This document shows positions 8,507 to 15,887 of a stretch of DNA of 64,000 nucleotides, one piece after another. The notes beneath the pieces are model-generated. The model saw only the letters and a program-made list of their open reading frames with translations, searched no databases and was not told where the DNA came from. Each line of letters begins with the position of its first letter. Position 1 is the first letter of the stretch. The stretch is from Sporosarcina sp. P32b. GTDB taxonomy: Bacteria > Bacillota > Bacilli > Bacillales_A > Planococcaceae. The stretch is from assembly GCF_002743335.1 (NCBI RefSeq), contig NZ_PDZB01000013.1, positions 26,325 through 90,324 on the forward strand. The letters run 5' to 3'. The position numbers were made by a program, and so were the translations under genes.

Positions 8507-9877
8507 ATGTCCGAACGACACCAACTCAAGCAATTCTTGGCAGGGCGCATTTGGTTGCGTCATCTTATGCCATTCCCAGAAGAAACCGTTGATGAAGCAA
8601 TTCGTCAAGGTGAGATTCATATAGAACAAGGCGTCACGTCAAAAAAGACATGGCACGGCACGCACTATACTTGTCAGCGTTGTCATAATGAAAACCCAAC
8701 ACGCTTCACTGTATTTACGTGTGCGCAATGCGAAGCACCGTGCGCTTATTGTAGAAACTGTCTCAACATGGGGCGGGTGTCGTGTTGTTCAGAATTACTT
8801 ACGTGGACAGGCACGCTACCCGCATTCCCGACTCAACACCGAATGAACTGGCAAGGGAATTTAACCCCTTCTCAGCAGAAAGCGACGCGTGAGTTGCTCG
8901 ACAGTACGAAACAAGGCGTATCTCATTTACTCTATGCGGTGTGCGGATCGGGCAAGACGGAAATGTTGTTTCAGCCGATTCATTATGTATTGAATGAAGG
9001 CAAGCGGGTCTGTCTCGCGGCGCCTCGAGTCGACGTCATTTTGGAGCTATTGCCGCGGTTAACGACTGCCTTTCCTGATACTAGAATAGAAGCGTTATAT
9101 GGTGGGGCAGAAGTAGAACATTTCGATGCGCAATTAATCCTTGCGACGACCCATCAGCTCTATCGCTTTCACGAGGCGTTTGACGTGATCTTCGTTGACG
9201 AAGCCGATGCGTTTCCGTATACAGCGGATGAAACGTTACAGCGAGCAGTCAGGAAAGCCGCAAAACCTAACGCACCGATTCATTTCGTCACGGCGACGCC
9301 TTCTAGTCAGTTGCTTGCGATGAATAAAAAGCAAGGCAACATATCCATTCTCGCGAGACGTTATCACGGACAGCCACTACCTGTCCCGCGAAGCGTTGCG
9401 CTCTGGAATTACGACAAACAGCTGAAAAAGAAACGGATTCCAGCGAAATTACTGCGCTGGACAACGGAACGTCTCGACAAACAGCAACCGTTTCTCATTT
9501 TCTTTCATCAGATTGAACTGATGGAACTGGCTGAACCGTTATTTCAGAAGCTCGACGAACGAATTTGTGCCGTCCATGCAGAACATGAGGATCGCAAACA
9601 ACGCGTGCAGTTACTAAGGCAGAAAGAAATTCCTGGCTTGTTAACGACGACGATTCTGGAGCGAGGGATTACAATACCGAATGTGCAAGTGGCGGTTGTG
9701 GGAGCGGAGCAAACGATTTTCAATAAAGGCGCGCTGATTCAAATCGGTGGACGAGTAGGACGCTCTGTACCGAACACGTCAGGTGACTTTGTACTGTTTC
9801 ATCAAGGCATCACACATGCTATGGACGAAGCGAAACGGGAAATCCGTAAGCTGAACCGCACGGAGGTGCCGCAATGA
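8507..9877 (+). CDS. comFA: ComFA, DEAD-box ATP-dependent DNA translocase for competence
   Basis: This 456-residue superfamily 2 ATPase powers single-stranded DNA uptake at the membrane. An N-terminal zinc region holds paired cysteines (CQRC, CAQC, CAYC, CRNC). It is followed by Walker A AVCGSGKTEM, the Walker B/DEAD box FVDEADAFPY, motif III VTATPSS and C-terminal motifs ILERGIT and QIGGRVGR. AGGGGGA precedes the ATG at 8507; the frame is open 13 codons earlier but without a ribosome site. The last four bases overlap comFC (ATGA), implying translational coupling. Confidence 0.96.
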   Translation: MSERHQLKQFLAGRIWLRHLMPFPEETVDEAIRQGEIHIEQGVTSKKTWHGTHYTCQRCHNENPTRFTVFTCAQCEAPCAYCRNCLNMGRVSCCSELLTWTGTLPAFPTQHRMNWQGNLTPSQQKATRELLDSTKQGVSHLLYAVCGSGKTEMLFQPIHYVLNEGKRVCLAAPRVDVILELLPRLTTAFPDTRIEALYGGAEVEHFDAQLILATTHQLYRFHEAFDVIFVDEADAFPYTADETLQRAVRKAAKPNAPIHFVTATPSSQLLAMNKKQGNISILARRYHGQPLPVPRSVALWNYDKQLKKKRIPAKLLRWTTERLDKQQPFLIFFHQIELMELAEPLFQKLDERICAVHAEHEDRKQRVQLLRQKEIPGLLTTTILERGITIPNVQVAVVGAEQTIFNKGALIQIGGRVGRSVPNTSGDFVLFHQGITHAMDEAKREIRKLNRTEVPQ

Positions 9878-10488
9878 CGTGCTTGCTATGCGACAAATCC
9901 CTAGACTACCAGCCCACTTGGCAACACTTCCTCGGCATTCAACAAGACACTTCCGCCTGTCCCACTTGTCTCGAAAAGTTTGAACGCATTGACCAGGTCA
10001 TAGAAGACGATCGACTCGATTCTGTTCATTCACTCTATGCATACAATGAAGCAGCGAGAGAGTACTTGCATCAGTTCAAGTTCATGCAAGACGTCGCGCT
10101 CGCGCAAATCTTCTCGCCTTCATTACGTAGTGTACTGAACGACTCCAAAAAGATTGTCGTACCGATTCCGATGCATCCCATCAATAAAAGGAAACGAACC
10201 TTTTCGCAAGTGGATGCGTTGCTAGAAGCGGCGAAGATTCCGTATCAGTCATTACTTGAAAAAACGACGGAATCGGTGATGGGTGAAAAATCTCGTAGCG
10301 AACGTCTTGCGATGACTGAACTATTTCGCGTAACAGCCGATATAGATAGTAATGAAGCAATCTATGTGCTTGTTGACGATATTTATACGACTGGCACGAC
10401 ATTGCGTCACGCAGCTGAAGCGTTGAAACAGCGCGGCGTACATCGAGTGGAAGCTGTGACGTTGTTCAGACCTATGAGAGAGAAGTGA
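9874..10488 (+). CDS. comFC: ComFC, phosphoribosyltransferase-domain competence protein
   Basis: The 204-residue product has an N-terminal cysteine pair cluster (CLLCDKSL, CPTCLEKF) and a C-terminal PRPP-binding loop VLVDDIYTTGTTLRHAAEAL, the ComF/GntX fold. In competent cells it works with ComFA in DNA uptake. It overlaps comFA by 4 bases and yvyF follows directly. comFB, which separates the two genes in B. subtilis, is absent here. Confidence 0.95.
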   Translation: MTCLLCDKSLDYQPTWQHFLGIQQDTSACPTCLEKFERIDQVIEDDRLDSVHSLYAYNEAAREYLHQFKFMQDVALAQIFSPSLRSVLNDSKKIVVPIPMHPINKRKRTFSQVDALLEAAKIPYQSLLEKTTESVMGEKSRSERLAMTELFRVTADIDSNEAIYVLVDDIYTTGTTLRHAAEALKQRGVHRVEAVTLFRPMREK

Positions 10489-10493
10489 GAGTA

Positions 10494-10907
10494 ATGGCGG
10501 AAGTAAGAAATTGTCCGACATGTGGCAGTATGTTTAATTACACGGGCCTTCGGGATGTATGTGGAACGTGTGCGCAAGCGGAAGAGCAAATGTATGAAAC
10601 GGTGTATCGGTTTTTACGCAAACGGGAGAATCGTGCCGCGAATATCGATCGGATCGTTGAAGTAACAGGTGTCACACAGGAATTACTGCATCGCTGGGTG
10701 CGTAAAGGAAGATTGCAACCGGCATTGTTCCCGAACCTTGGTTATCCATGTGATAAATGTGGCGCATTAACATCGACAGGGAAGATCTGTGCCAAATGTA
10801 CGGATGAGATTCAATCCGATTTGCGGACATTTGATGCAGCGCAAGAGCTGCGTGAAGCGATCAAAGCTCAAGAGCGAGGCACATATTACGCACAAAAAGA
10901 CCGTTGA
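10494..10907 (+). CDS. yvyF: YvyF family flagellar operon protein
   Basis: This 137-residue protein has two zinc-ribbon-like pairs at the N-terminus (CPTC, CGTC) and two near the middle (CDKC, CAKC), separated by a helix-turn-helix-like segment VTGVTQELLHRWVRKGRLQ. That pattern fits the TIGR03826/YvyF family next to flgM. I prefer the ATG at 10494, since the GTG at 10485 overlaps the comFC stop. A terminator follows and flgM has its own promoter. The function is not established. Confidence 0.85.
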   Translation: MAEVRNCPTCGSMFNYTGLRDVCGTCAQAEEQMYETVYRFLRKRENRAANIDRIVEVTGVTQELLHRWVRKGRLQPALFPNLGYPCDKCGALTSTGKICAKCTDEIQSDLRTFDAAQELREAIKAQERGTYYAQKDR

Positions 10908-10921
10908 GGGTACAATACGAA

Positions 10922-10948
10922 GCGAGCAGTTCGTACTGCTCGCTTTTT
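10922..10948 (+). terminator. Terminator after the comF-yvyF operon
   Basis: GCGAGCAG pairs perfectly with CTGCTCGC around a six-base loop and is followed by five T. Confidence 0.93.
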
Positions 10949-10962
10949 CGTACAAAAGCCTC

Positions 10963-10989
10963 TAAAAACTTCTTGAAATCTGCCGAAGT
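10963..10989 (+). promoter_or_regulatory. Sigma-D promoter of the flgM operon
   Basis: TAAA at 10963-10966, a 15-base spacer and GCCGAAGT at 10982-10989 match the flagellar sigma-D consensus TAAA-N15-GCCGATAT. It lies 48 bases upstream of the flgM start. Confidence 0.85.
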
Positions 10990-11037
10990 AAAGAGTAGGA
11001 CCCAAATCTACCATAAGAATTGAAAGGAGCGAGACGT

Positions 11038-11313
11038 ATGAAAATAGATGGATTTAAACCACAAGCCGTCAACCCGTACCGCAACCAGCAAATGAAAGTG
11101 GATCAGGCGAAGCAAGCCGCGCAAGTGAAAACAGATAAGCTCGAGATTTCTTCAGAAGCGAAAAAGTTATCCGCCGCTTCACCGATTGAGTCTGCAAGAC
11201 AACAACGTGTACAGGAACTGAAAGCGCAAGTTCAATCTGGAGACTATCAAGTAGATGCGAGCAAACTCGCTTCCAGCATGCTGTCGTATTTCAATAAGCC
11301 AGAAGGAAAGTAG
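11038..11313 (+). CDS. flgM: FlgM, anti-sigma-D factor
   Basis: The 91-residue product would bind and inhibit flagellar sigma-D until the hook-basal body is complete. The N-terminus (MKIDGFKP, VNPYRNQQ) and C-terminal helices (DKLEISSEAKKLS, RVQELKAQVQSGDY) are characteristic. AAAGGAG precedes the ATG; an open extension upstream lacks a ribosome site. Its promoter is sigma-D type, so it would be auto-limiting. Confidence 0.95.
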   Translation: MKIDGFKPQAVNPYRNQQMKVDQAKQAAQVKTDKLEISSEAKKLSAASPIESARQQRVQELKAQVQSGDYQVDASKLASSMLSYFNKPEGK

Positions 11314-11321
11314 GGTTACAC

Positions 11322-11828
11322 ATGTCCATTGAACCGATTTTGACAACGCTCAATCACCTAGAAAAACTGCATACGAGCTTGCTCCGTCTGTCGAACGACA
11401 AGACCGCACTGCTAAAAAGCGGTGACGTCGACGGGATTGACCAGCTGTTGAAGGAGGAGCAAGCGCACCTTGCAGCTATTATGCAAATGGACCAAAAGCG
11501 CGTACAGGAAGTGAAGCAGTATATAGCCGCACAAGGACGTGCAGTACCTGCTGAACCAACGATGACGCATTTAATTGAACTAGCAAGCATTCCGGACAAA
11601 GAACAGTTAGCAGAGGCGAAGGACCGTCTCCTGCATGCGATTCATGAGTTGAAACAGCAGAATGAACTCAATCAGCAACTGACCTATCAATCTCTTCAAT
11701 TTGTGAATCTATCGCTGGACATGGTCCGTCCGCGTCCGGAAACCGTCAACTATTCGAAAAACGAAGTACAAGGGCAGTCACAAAGCGGAGCGAAAACGAA
11801 GCTCTCGTCATTCGACTCCCAAGCTTAA
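11322..11828 (+). CDS. flgN: FlgN family export chaperone
   Basis: The 168-residue, largely helical protein fits FlgN (B. subtilis YvyG), the cytoplasmic chaperone for the hook-filament junction proteins FlgK and FlgL encoded next. It has long heptad-like helices and a glutamine-rich C-terminus. It starts 8 bases after flgM and ends 12 bases before flgK, consistent with one operon. Confidence 0.88.
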   Translation: MSIEPILTTLNHLEKLHTSLLRLSNDKTALLKSGDVDGIDQLLKEEQAHLAAIMQMDQKRVQEVKQYIAAQGRAVPAEPTMTHLIELASIPDKEQLAEAKDRLLHAIHELKQQNELNQQLTYQSLQFVNLSLDMVRPRPETVNYSKNEVQGQSQSGAKTKLSSFDSQA

Positions 11829-11840
11829 GGAGGACACAAC

Positions 11841-13385
11841 ATGCGCTCGACATTCATGGGACTTGAAACTAGCAAACGCGGATTGTACACACAGCAATCC
11901 GCTCTTTATACGACGGGGCATAACGTAGGCAACGCAAATACACCTGGCTACTCACGTCAGCGCGTGAACATGCAGGCGACTTCTGGATTTCCTGGGGTAG
12001 GAATGAACGCGGGAACGATGCCAGGATTTCTTGGGACAGGCGTAGAAGCGGGAAGTATTCAGCGGATTCGTGATTCGTTTGTCGATCATCAGTTTCGTAG
12101 TGAATCGACGAAGCTAGGCTACTGGGAATCGCGTACGAATGCCGTAGCGCAAATGGAAGACGCAATTGGCGAACCTTCCGAGTATGGTTTACAGAAGTCT
12201 ATGAGCGATTTTTGGCAGTCATTGCAGACGCTTGCAGCGAATCCGGAAAATGGTGGCGCACGTGCGGTCGTTGTCGAGCGTGGAGTGGCGGTAGCTGACT
12301 CGTTTAACTATATTCATAAGTCGGTTTCCGAAATTAAAGGAAATCTAGGCGATGAAATTGACTTTAGCACGAATGATATTAACTCGTTGCTGAGTCAAAT
12401 TGGAGAATTAAACAAACAAATCGCTACGGTAGAACCGAATGGCTATTTACCGAATGATCTCTATGATGCGCGTGACGGTTTACTAGATAAGTTGTCTAGC
12501 TATGTACCGATTGAAACGAGCTATGAGAAAACTGGCGGACGTGCTCTTGCGATTTCAGAAGGTACGGTAACCGTTAAAATCAAAACGAATGTTCCAGGAC
12601 AAACGATAACTGTAGTACAAAAAGACAAAGTTGCAGAACTCACTGTGGATGGAAACGATCCAGACCAACCATTTCCAGATCCTATGACAGGCTTCACATT
12701 TACAGGGGGACCGATTGAGAATCCTTCTGACGGTAAGCTGTCTGTTACCGATATGGTCAAAAGTGGAGAATTGAAATCACTTGTGGATTCATACGGGTAT
12801 CAAGATGGTAATCAAGTAAAAGGACTGTATCCTGAAATGCTTGCTAAGTTAGACAAAATGGCGAATGAGTTTGCGAAAGCGTTTAATGCGGTTCATGAAG
12901 ATGGTACAGATTCAACAGGTGTAAAAGGGCAGCCTTTCTTTGTTTTACCTACTGGTGCAACCGAATTTAGCGCAAGTAATATTGTAGTAAATAATGAGAT
13001 TAGAAAAGATCCGAATAAACTGGCGGCGTCCGATTCAAAAACAGGCGCGGAAGTCGGTAACGGTCAAAACGCAAAAAAACTTGGCGATGTATTCTTTGCG
13101 AAGTTACCGGGACTAGAAGGTTCAAGCGTTCAAAGTTATTATGCTCAAGCAATCGGACAATTAGGTGTCGAAGGACAACAAGCAATAAAAATGACCGAAA
13201 GCTCAGGCGTATTGCTGTTAGCTGTTTCGAATCGCCGTGACTCAATCAGTACGGTGTCACTCGACGAAGAAATGACCGACATGATCCGTTTCCAACAAGC
13301 ATACAACGCATCTGCCCGAATGATCACCGTGATGGATGAAGCGCTAGACAAAATCATCAACGGCATGGGTACGGTCGGTAGATAA
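11841..13385 (+). CDS. flgK: FlgK, flagellar hook-associated protein 1
   Basis: This 514-residue secreted protein forms the first hook-filament junction ring. The N-terminus (STFMGLETSKRGLYTQQSAL, then GNANTPGYSRQRV) and C-terminus (DEEMTDMIRFQQAYNASARM) carry the paired coiled-coil segments shared with flagellin. The length equals the family norm (about 507 in B. subtilis). An AAGGAGG site precedes the start and flgL follows after 16 bases. Confidence 0.97.
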   Translation: MRSTFMGLETSKRGLYTQQSALYTTGHNVGNANTPGYSRQRVNMQATSGFPGVGMNAGTMPGFLGTGVEAGSIQRIRDSFVDHQFRSESTKLGYWESRTNAVAQMEDAIGEPSEYGLQKSMSDFWQSLQTLAANPENGGARAVVVERGVAVADSFNYIHKSVSEIKGNLGDEIDFSTNDINSLLSQIGELNKQIATVEPNGYLPNDLYDARDGLLDKLSSYVPIETSYEKTGGRALAISEGTVTVKIKTNVPGQTITVVQKDKVAELTVDGNDPDQPFPDPMTGFTFTGGPIENPSDGKLSVTDMVKSGELKSLVDSYGYQDGNQVKGLYPEMLAKLDKMANEFAKAFNAVHEDGTDSTGVKGQPFFVLPTGATEFSASNIVVNNEIRKDPNKLAASDSKTGAEVGNGQNAKKLGDVFFAKLPGLEGSSVQSYYAQAIGQLGVEGQQAIKMTESSGVLLLAVSNRRDSISTVSLDEEMTDMIRFQQAYNASARMITVMDEALDKIINGMGTVGR

Positions 13386-13401
13386 TTAAGGAGGAATCTT
13401 C

Positions 13402-14292
13402 ATGCGTGTAACACAATCTATGTTATCTCAAAATATGCTGCGTAACTTGTCAAGCAGTTATAATAATATGGGGAAATTACAAGAACAACTCAATACAGGG
13501 AAAAAAGTTACCCGTCCATCCGATGATCCTGTCGTCGTCATGAAGGGTATGGGGTATGGTATGCAAGTCGACAAGGTGGAGCAATTTCAAAAGAATATGG
13601 GCGAGGTGAATAACTGGCTGGATAGTTCGGATGATGCGTTGGATGGGGTAGGACAAGTTTTACATCGTTTGAAAGAGCTGGCAACAAATGCTTCCAATAC
13701 TGGCACGATGACAGAGACGGATAGAAAAGCAATTGAAACAGAAATTGGTCAGCTCCGTGAGCACTTACAAGACATGGCCAATACTAAAGTCGGCGACAAG
13801 CATATATTCAGCGGTAGTATGACGGATCAACCACTGTTTAATAAGGATAAGGGTACGTTTGAAGATGGAGATTCATTTTCTAAAAACGTAGAAATAGAAG
13901 TGTTTGACGGCATAAGCTTACGAGTCAGTACCGATGTAAGTAAAATGTTTAAAGATATTGATACTATGTTGGATAAAGTAAAAGATCTTACAGCTACAGG
14001 TTCCACTGCTACAGGAGAAAGTTTTGGAAAACTAATTAATGATATTGATAGTCATATGGATGTCGTTCTTTCAAAACGTGCAGACGTCGGCGCTCGTTCC
14101 AACCGAGCAGAACTTATGCATAATCGCTTAGAAATGCAAGAAGGCGCAGCGAAGAAACAACGCTCTCAAAACGAAGATGTTGATTATGAAAAAACGATTA
14201 CGGATTTGATTACATCGGAATCGATCCATCGTGCAACATTGTCAGTTGGCGCTAGAATCATGCAACCTTCTTTAATGGATTTCCTACGCTAA
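13402..14292 (+). CDS. flgL: FlgL, flagellar hook-associated protein 3
   Basis: The 296-residue product is a flagellin-like junction protein. The N-terminal MRVTQSMLSQNMLRNLSSSY and TGKKVTRPSDDPV are typical, as is the C-terminal DLITSESIHRATLSVGARIM. AAGGAGG precedes the ATG. A terminator lies directly after the gene, ending the flgM operon. Confidence 0.97.
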   Translation: MRVTQSMLSQNMLRNLSSSYNNMGKLQEQLNTGKKVTRPSDDPVVVMKGMGYGMQVDKVEQFQKNMGEVNNWLDSSDDALDGVGQVLHRLKELATNASNTGTMTETDRKAIETEIGQLREHLQDMANTKVGDKHIFSGSMTDQPLFNKDKGTFEDGDSFSKNVEIEVFDGISLRVSTDVSKMFKDIDTMLDKVKDLTATGSTATGESFGKLINDIDSHMDVVLSKRADVGARSNRAELMHNRLEMQEGAAKKQRSQNEDVDYEKTITDLITSESIHRATLSVGARIMQPSLMDFLR

Positions 14293-14300
14293 AAGATGTG

Positions 14301-14330
14301 GCGGACACTGAGCAAGTGTCCGCTATTTTT
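14301..14330 (+). terminator. Terminator after flgL
   Basis: GCGGACACT pairs with AGTGTCCGC around a five-base loop, followed by TATTTTTAT. Confidence 0.88.
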
Positions 14331-14357
14331 ATATAAGAAAGTAAGGGAGTGATAGAA

Positions 14358-14909
14358 GTGAACATTCCACAGCTTCAAATCCAAACGACGCCTGCAAAGA
14401 TTGATCTGCAAGTGGCGAAACCAGTTCAAGAGATTCAACAACCAAAAGCTACTCTAAGTATTGAACAACCTGCTGCTGTTTTAGAAATGACGACAACCCG
14501 ACCGCAACTATCACTCGACACAACAGAGAATCGGGCAGACATCGATATGAAAAGTGTATTTCGTCGGACGGCTGAAAATGCCCAATACGGCATGCAAAAA
14601 GCACAAGAAGGCGCAGCTCGTCGTGCACAAGAAGGTCAACAACTCATGAAGATTGAAAATGGTTCAACGATAGCGGATATTGTGAAGCAAAATACAGAGA
14701 AACCGATGGCCGAACTTCAAGTAAAATTTGTAGGGGATTGGACAAAAATCAAAACAGATATTACGTCTGGTTCACTGGACATTAACGTAACTCCACAGAA
14801 ACCGAAAATCGATGCACAAATAAATAAACCAGTCCATAATTACACACCTGGAAAAGTATCTGTAGAAATGCAACAGTACGGATCGATACAGATTGATTGG
14901 AAAGTTTAA
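14358..14909 (+). CDS. yviE: DUF6470/YviE family flagellar-cluster protein
   Basis: The 183-residue protein starts MNIPQLQIQTTPAKIDL, the pattern of the DUF6470 family found between flgL and fliW. The early part repeats a short beta-strand theme (PAKIDLQ, PKATLSIEQ, PAAVLEM, PQLSLDT) that recurs at the end. I chose the GTG at 14358 because AAGGGAG lies 8 bases before it; the GTG at 14349 overlaps that site. The function is unknown; its position suggests a late flagellar role. Confidence 0.8.
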   Translation: MNIPQLQIQTTPAKIDLQVAKPVQEIQQPKATLSIEQPAAVLEMTTTRPQLSLDTTENRADIDMKSVFRRTAENAQYGMQKAQEGAARRAQEGQQLMKIENGSTIADIVKQNTEKPMAELQVKFVGDWTKIKTDITSGSLDINVTPQKPKIDAQINKPVHNYTPGKVSVEMQQYGSIQIDWKV

Positions 14910-14963
14910 TAATTAAAGCGAAGAGTAATAAACTAGCACAACGTTAAAAAGGAGAGAAATCTA

Positions 14964-15449
14964 GTGACACAACAACTAAAAGAAATCGCAACCAAGTTCC
15001 ACGGTAAAATAGAAGTAGATTTATCGAAAGCATGGCACTTCCCGAAAGGACTTCCCGGATTCGAAGAGGAAGAAGAATTCGTCATTTTGCCAATCGGTGA
15101 TAACCAGGAATTCCAAGTCATGCAGTCGACGAAAGAAGCAGGCGTGGCATTCGTCGTAGCGAATCCATACAAGTTCGTAGAAGGCTATGACATCAAAGTA
15201 GACGATCCAACAGTAGACTTACTAGAAGTGAAAAGTCCTGAAGAACTAATGGTGCTCGGTATCGTCTTCGTTAGAGAACCATTTGAAGATTCTACAATTA
15301 ACTTGCAAGCTCCCCTTTTGATCCAAACGAAAAACAGAAAAGCAAAGCAAATGGTATTAAATGATAAGCGCTATCTTATCAAACATCCAATCGATGAAAA
15401 GAAGTTGGATGAAATGAAAGAAAAAACAACTAGCGGAAAGAGTGAATAA
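14964..15449 (+). CDS. fliW: FliW, flagellar assembly factor
   Basis: The 161-residue FliW binds flagellin and also antagonises CsrA. Typical segments are FPKGLPGFEEEEEFVIL and VANPYKFVEGYDIKV. The start is a GTG after AAAGGAG. The stop is separated from csrA by a single base. FliW-CsrA-flagellin is the known homeostatic loop in B. subtilis: free flagellin titrates FliW and releases CsrA to block hag translation. Confidence 0.96.
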   Translation: MTQQLKEIATKFHGKIEVDLSKAWHFPKGLPGFEEEEEFVILPIGDNQEFQVMQSTKEAGVAFVVANPYKFVEGYDIKVDDPTVDLLEVKSPEELMVLGIVFVREPFEDSTINLQAPLLIQTKNRKAKQMVLNDKRYLIKHPIDEKKLDEMKEKTTSGKSE

Positions 15450-15450
15450 G

Positions 15451-15672
15451 ATGTTAGTACTCTCACGCAAAGTGGGCGATACGATTAAAATTGCAGACAA
15501 TATAGAAGTAAAGATCCTCGAAGTAAAAGGTGACACGGTACGGGTAGGGATTGAAGCACCTAAATCCGTGGAAATTGTACGAGGTGAACTTATTCAGTCT
15601 ATTAAAGAAATCAATACTGAATCACTGACGCTAGATCTTGACTGGTATAAAAACTTAAAAGATAACAAGTGA
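15451..15672 (+). CDS. csrA: CsrA, carbon storage/flagellin translation regulator
   Basis: This 73-residue RNA-binding protein opens MLVLSRKVGDTIKIADNIEV and has the RNA-contacting segment VRVGIEAPKSVEIVRGEL. It starts one base after the fliW stop. The frame opens three codons earlier at a GTG, but the ATG gives the canonical CsrA N-terminus. The target is expected to be the hag leader at 15841-15880. Confidence 0.97.
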   Translation: MLVLSRKVGDTIKIADNIEVKILEVKGDTVRVGIEAPKSVEIVRGELIQSIKEINTESLTLDLDWYKNLKDNK

Positions 15673-15756
15673 ATCGTGGTTACTTCATTAAAACAGGTAG
15701 TACAAGTCACTTAATCTCCACATTTCAAATAAATAGAAAAGTTTTTAATAAAACAC

Positions 15757-15783
15757 TAAACACTCTAGTTACGCATCCGATAT
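15757..15783 (+). promoter_or_regulatory. Sigma-D promoter of hag
   Basis: TAAA at 15757-15760, exactly 15 bases, then TCCGATAT at 15776-15783: one mismatch to the sigma-D consensus. It leaves a leader of about 100 nt before the hag start. Confidence 0.9.
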
Positions 15784-15840
15784 TAGTAGTGTAAGCGGCA
15801 TAGAGCGTCCGGCCGGTGCTCAAAACCGTAAAACAAATAA

Positions 15841-15880
15841 GGGACACAAGGACGTGTACCCAACAAACACTCAAGGAGGA
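15841..15880 (+). promoter_or_regulatory. CsrA-binding hairpin and ribosome site in the hag leader
   Basis: GGGACAC and GTGTACCC (15841-15861) form a hairpin, with one bulged A, that presents AAGGAC in its loop, the GGA-in-loop signature of a CsrA site. A second GGA lies in the strong ribosome site AAGGAGG at 15873-15879. The dual-site arrangement matches the B. subtilis hag leader. Repression by CsrA is inferred. Confidence 0.75.
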
Positions 15881-15887
15881 AATTATA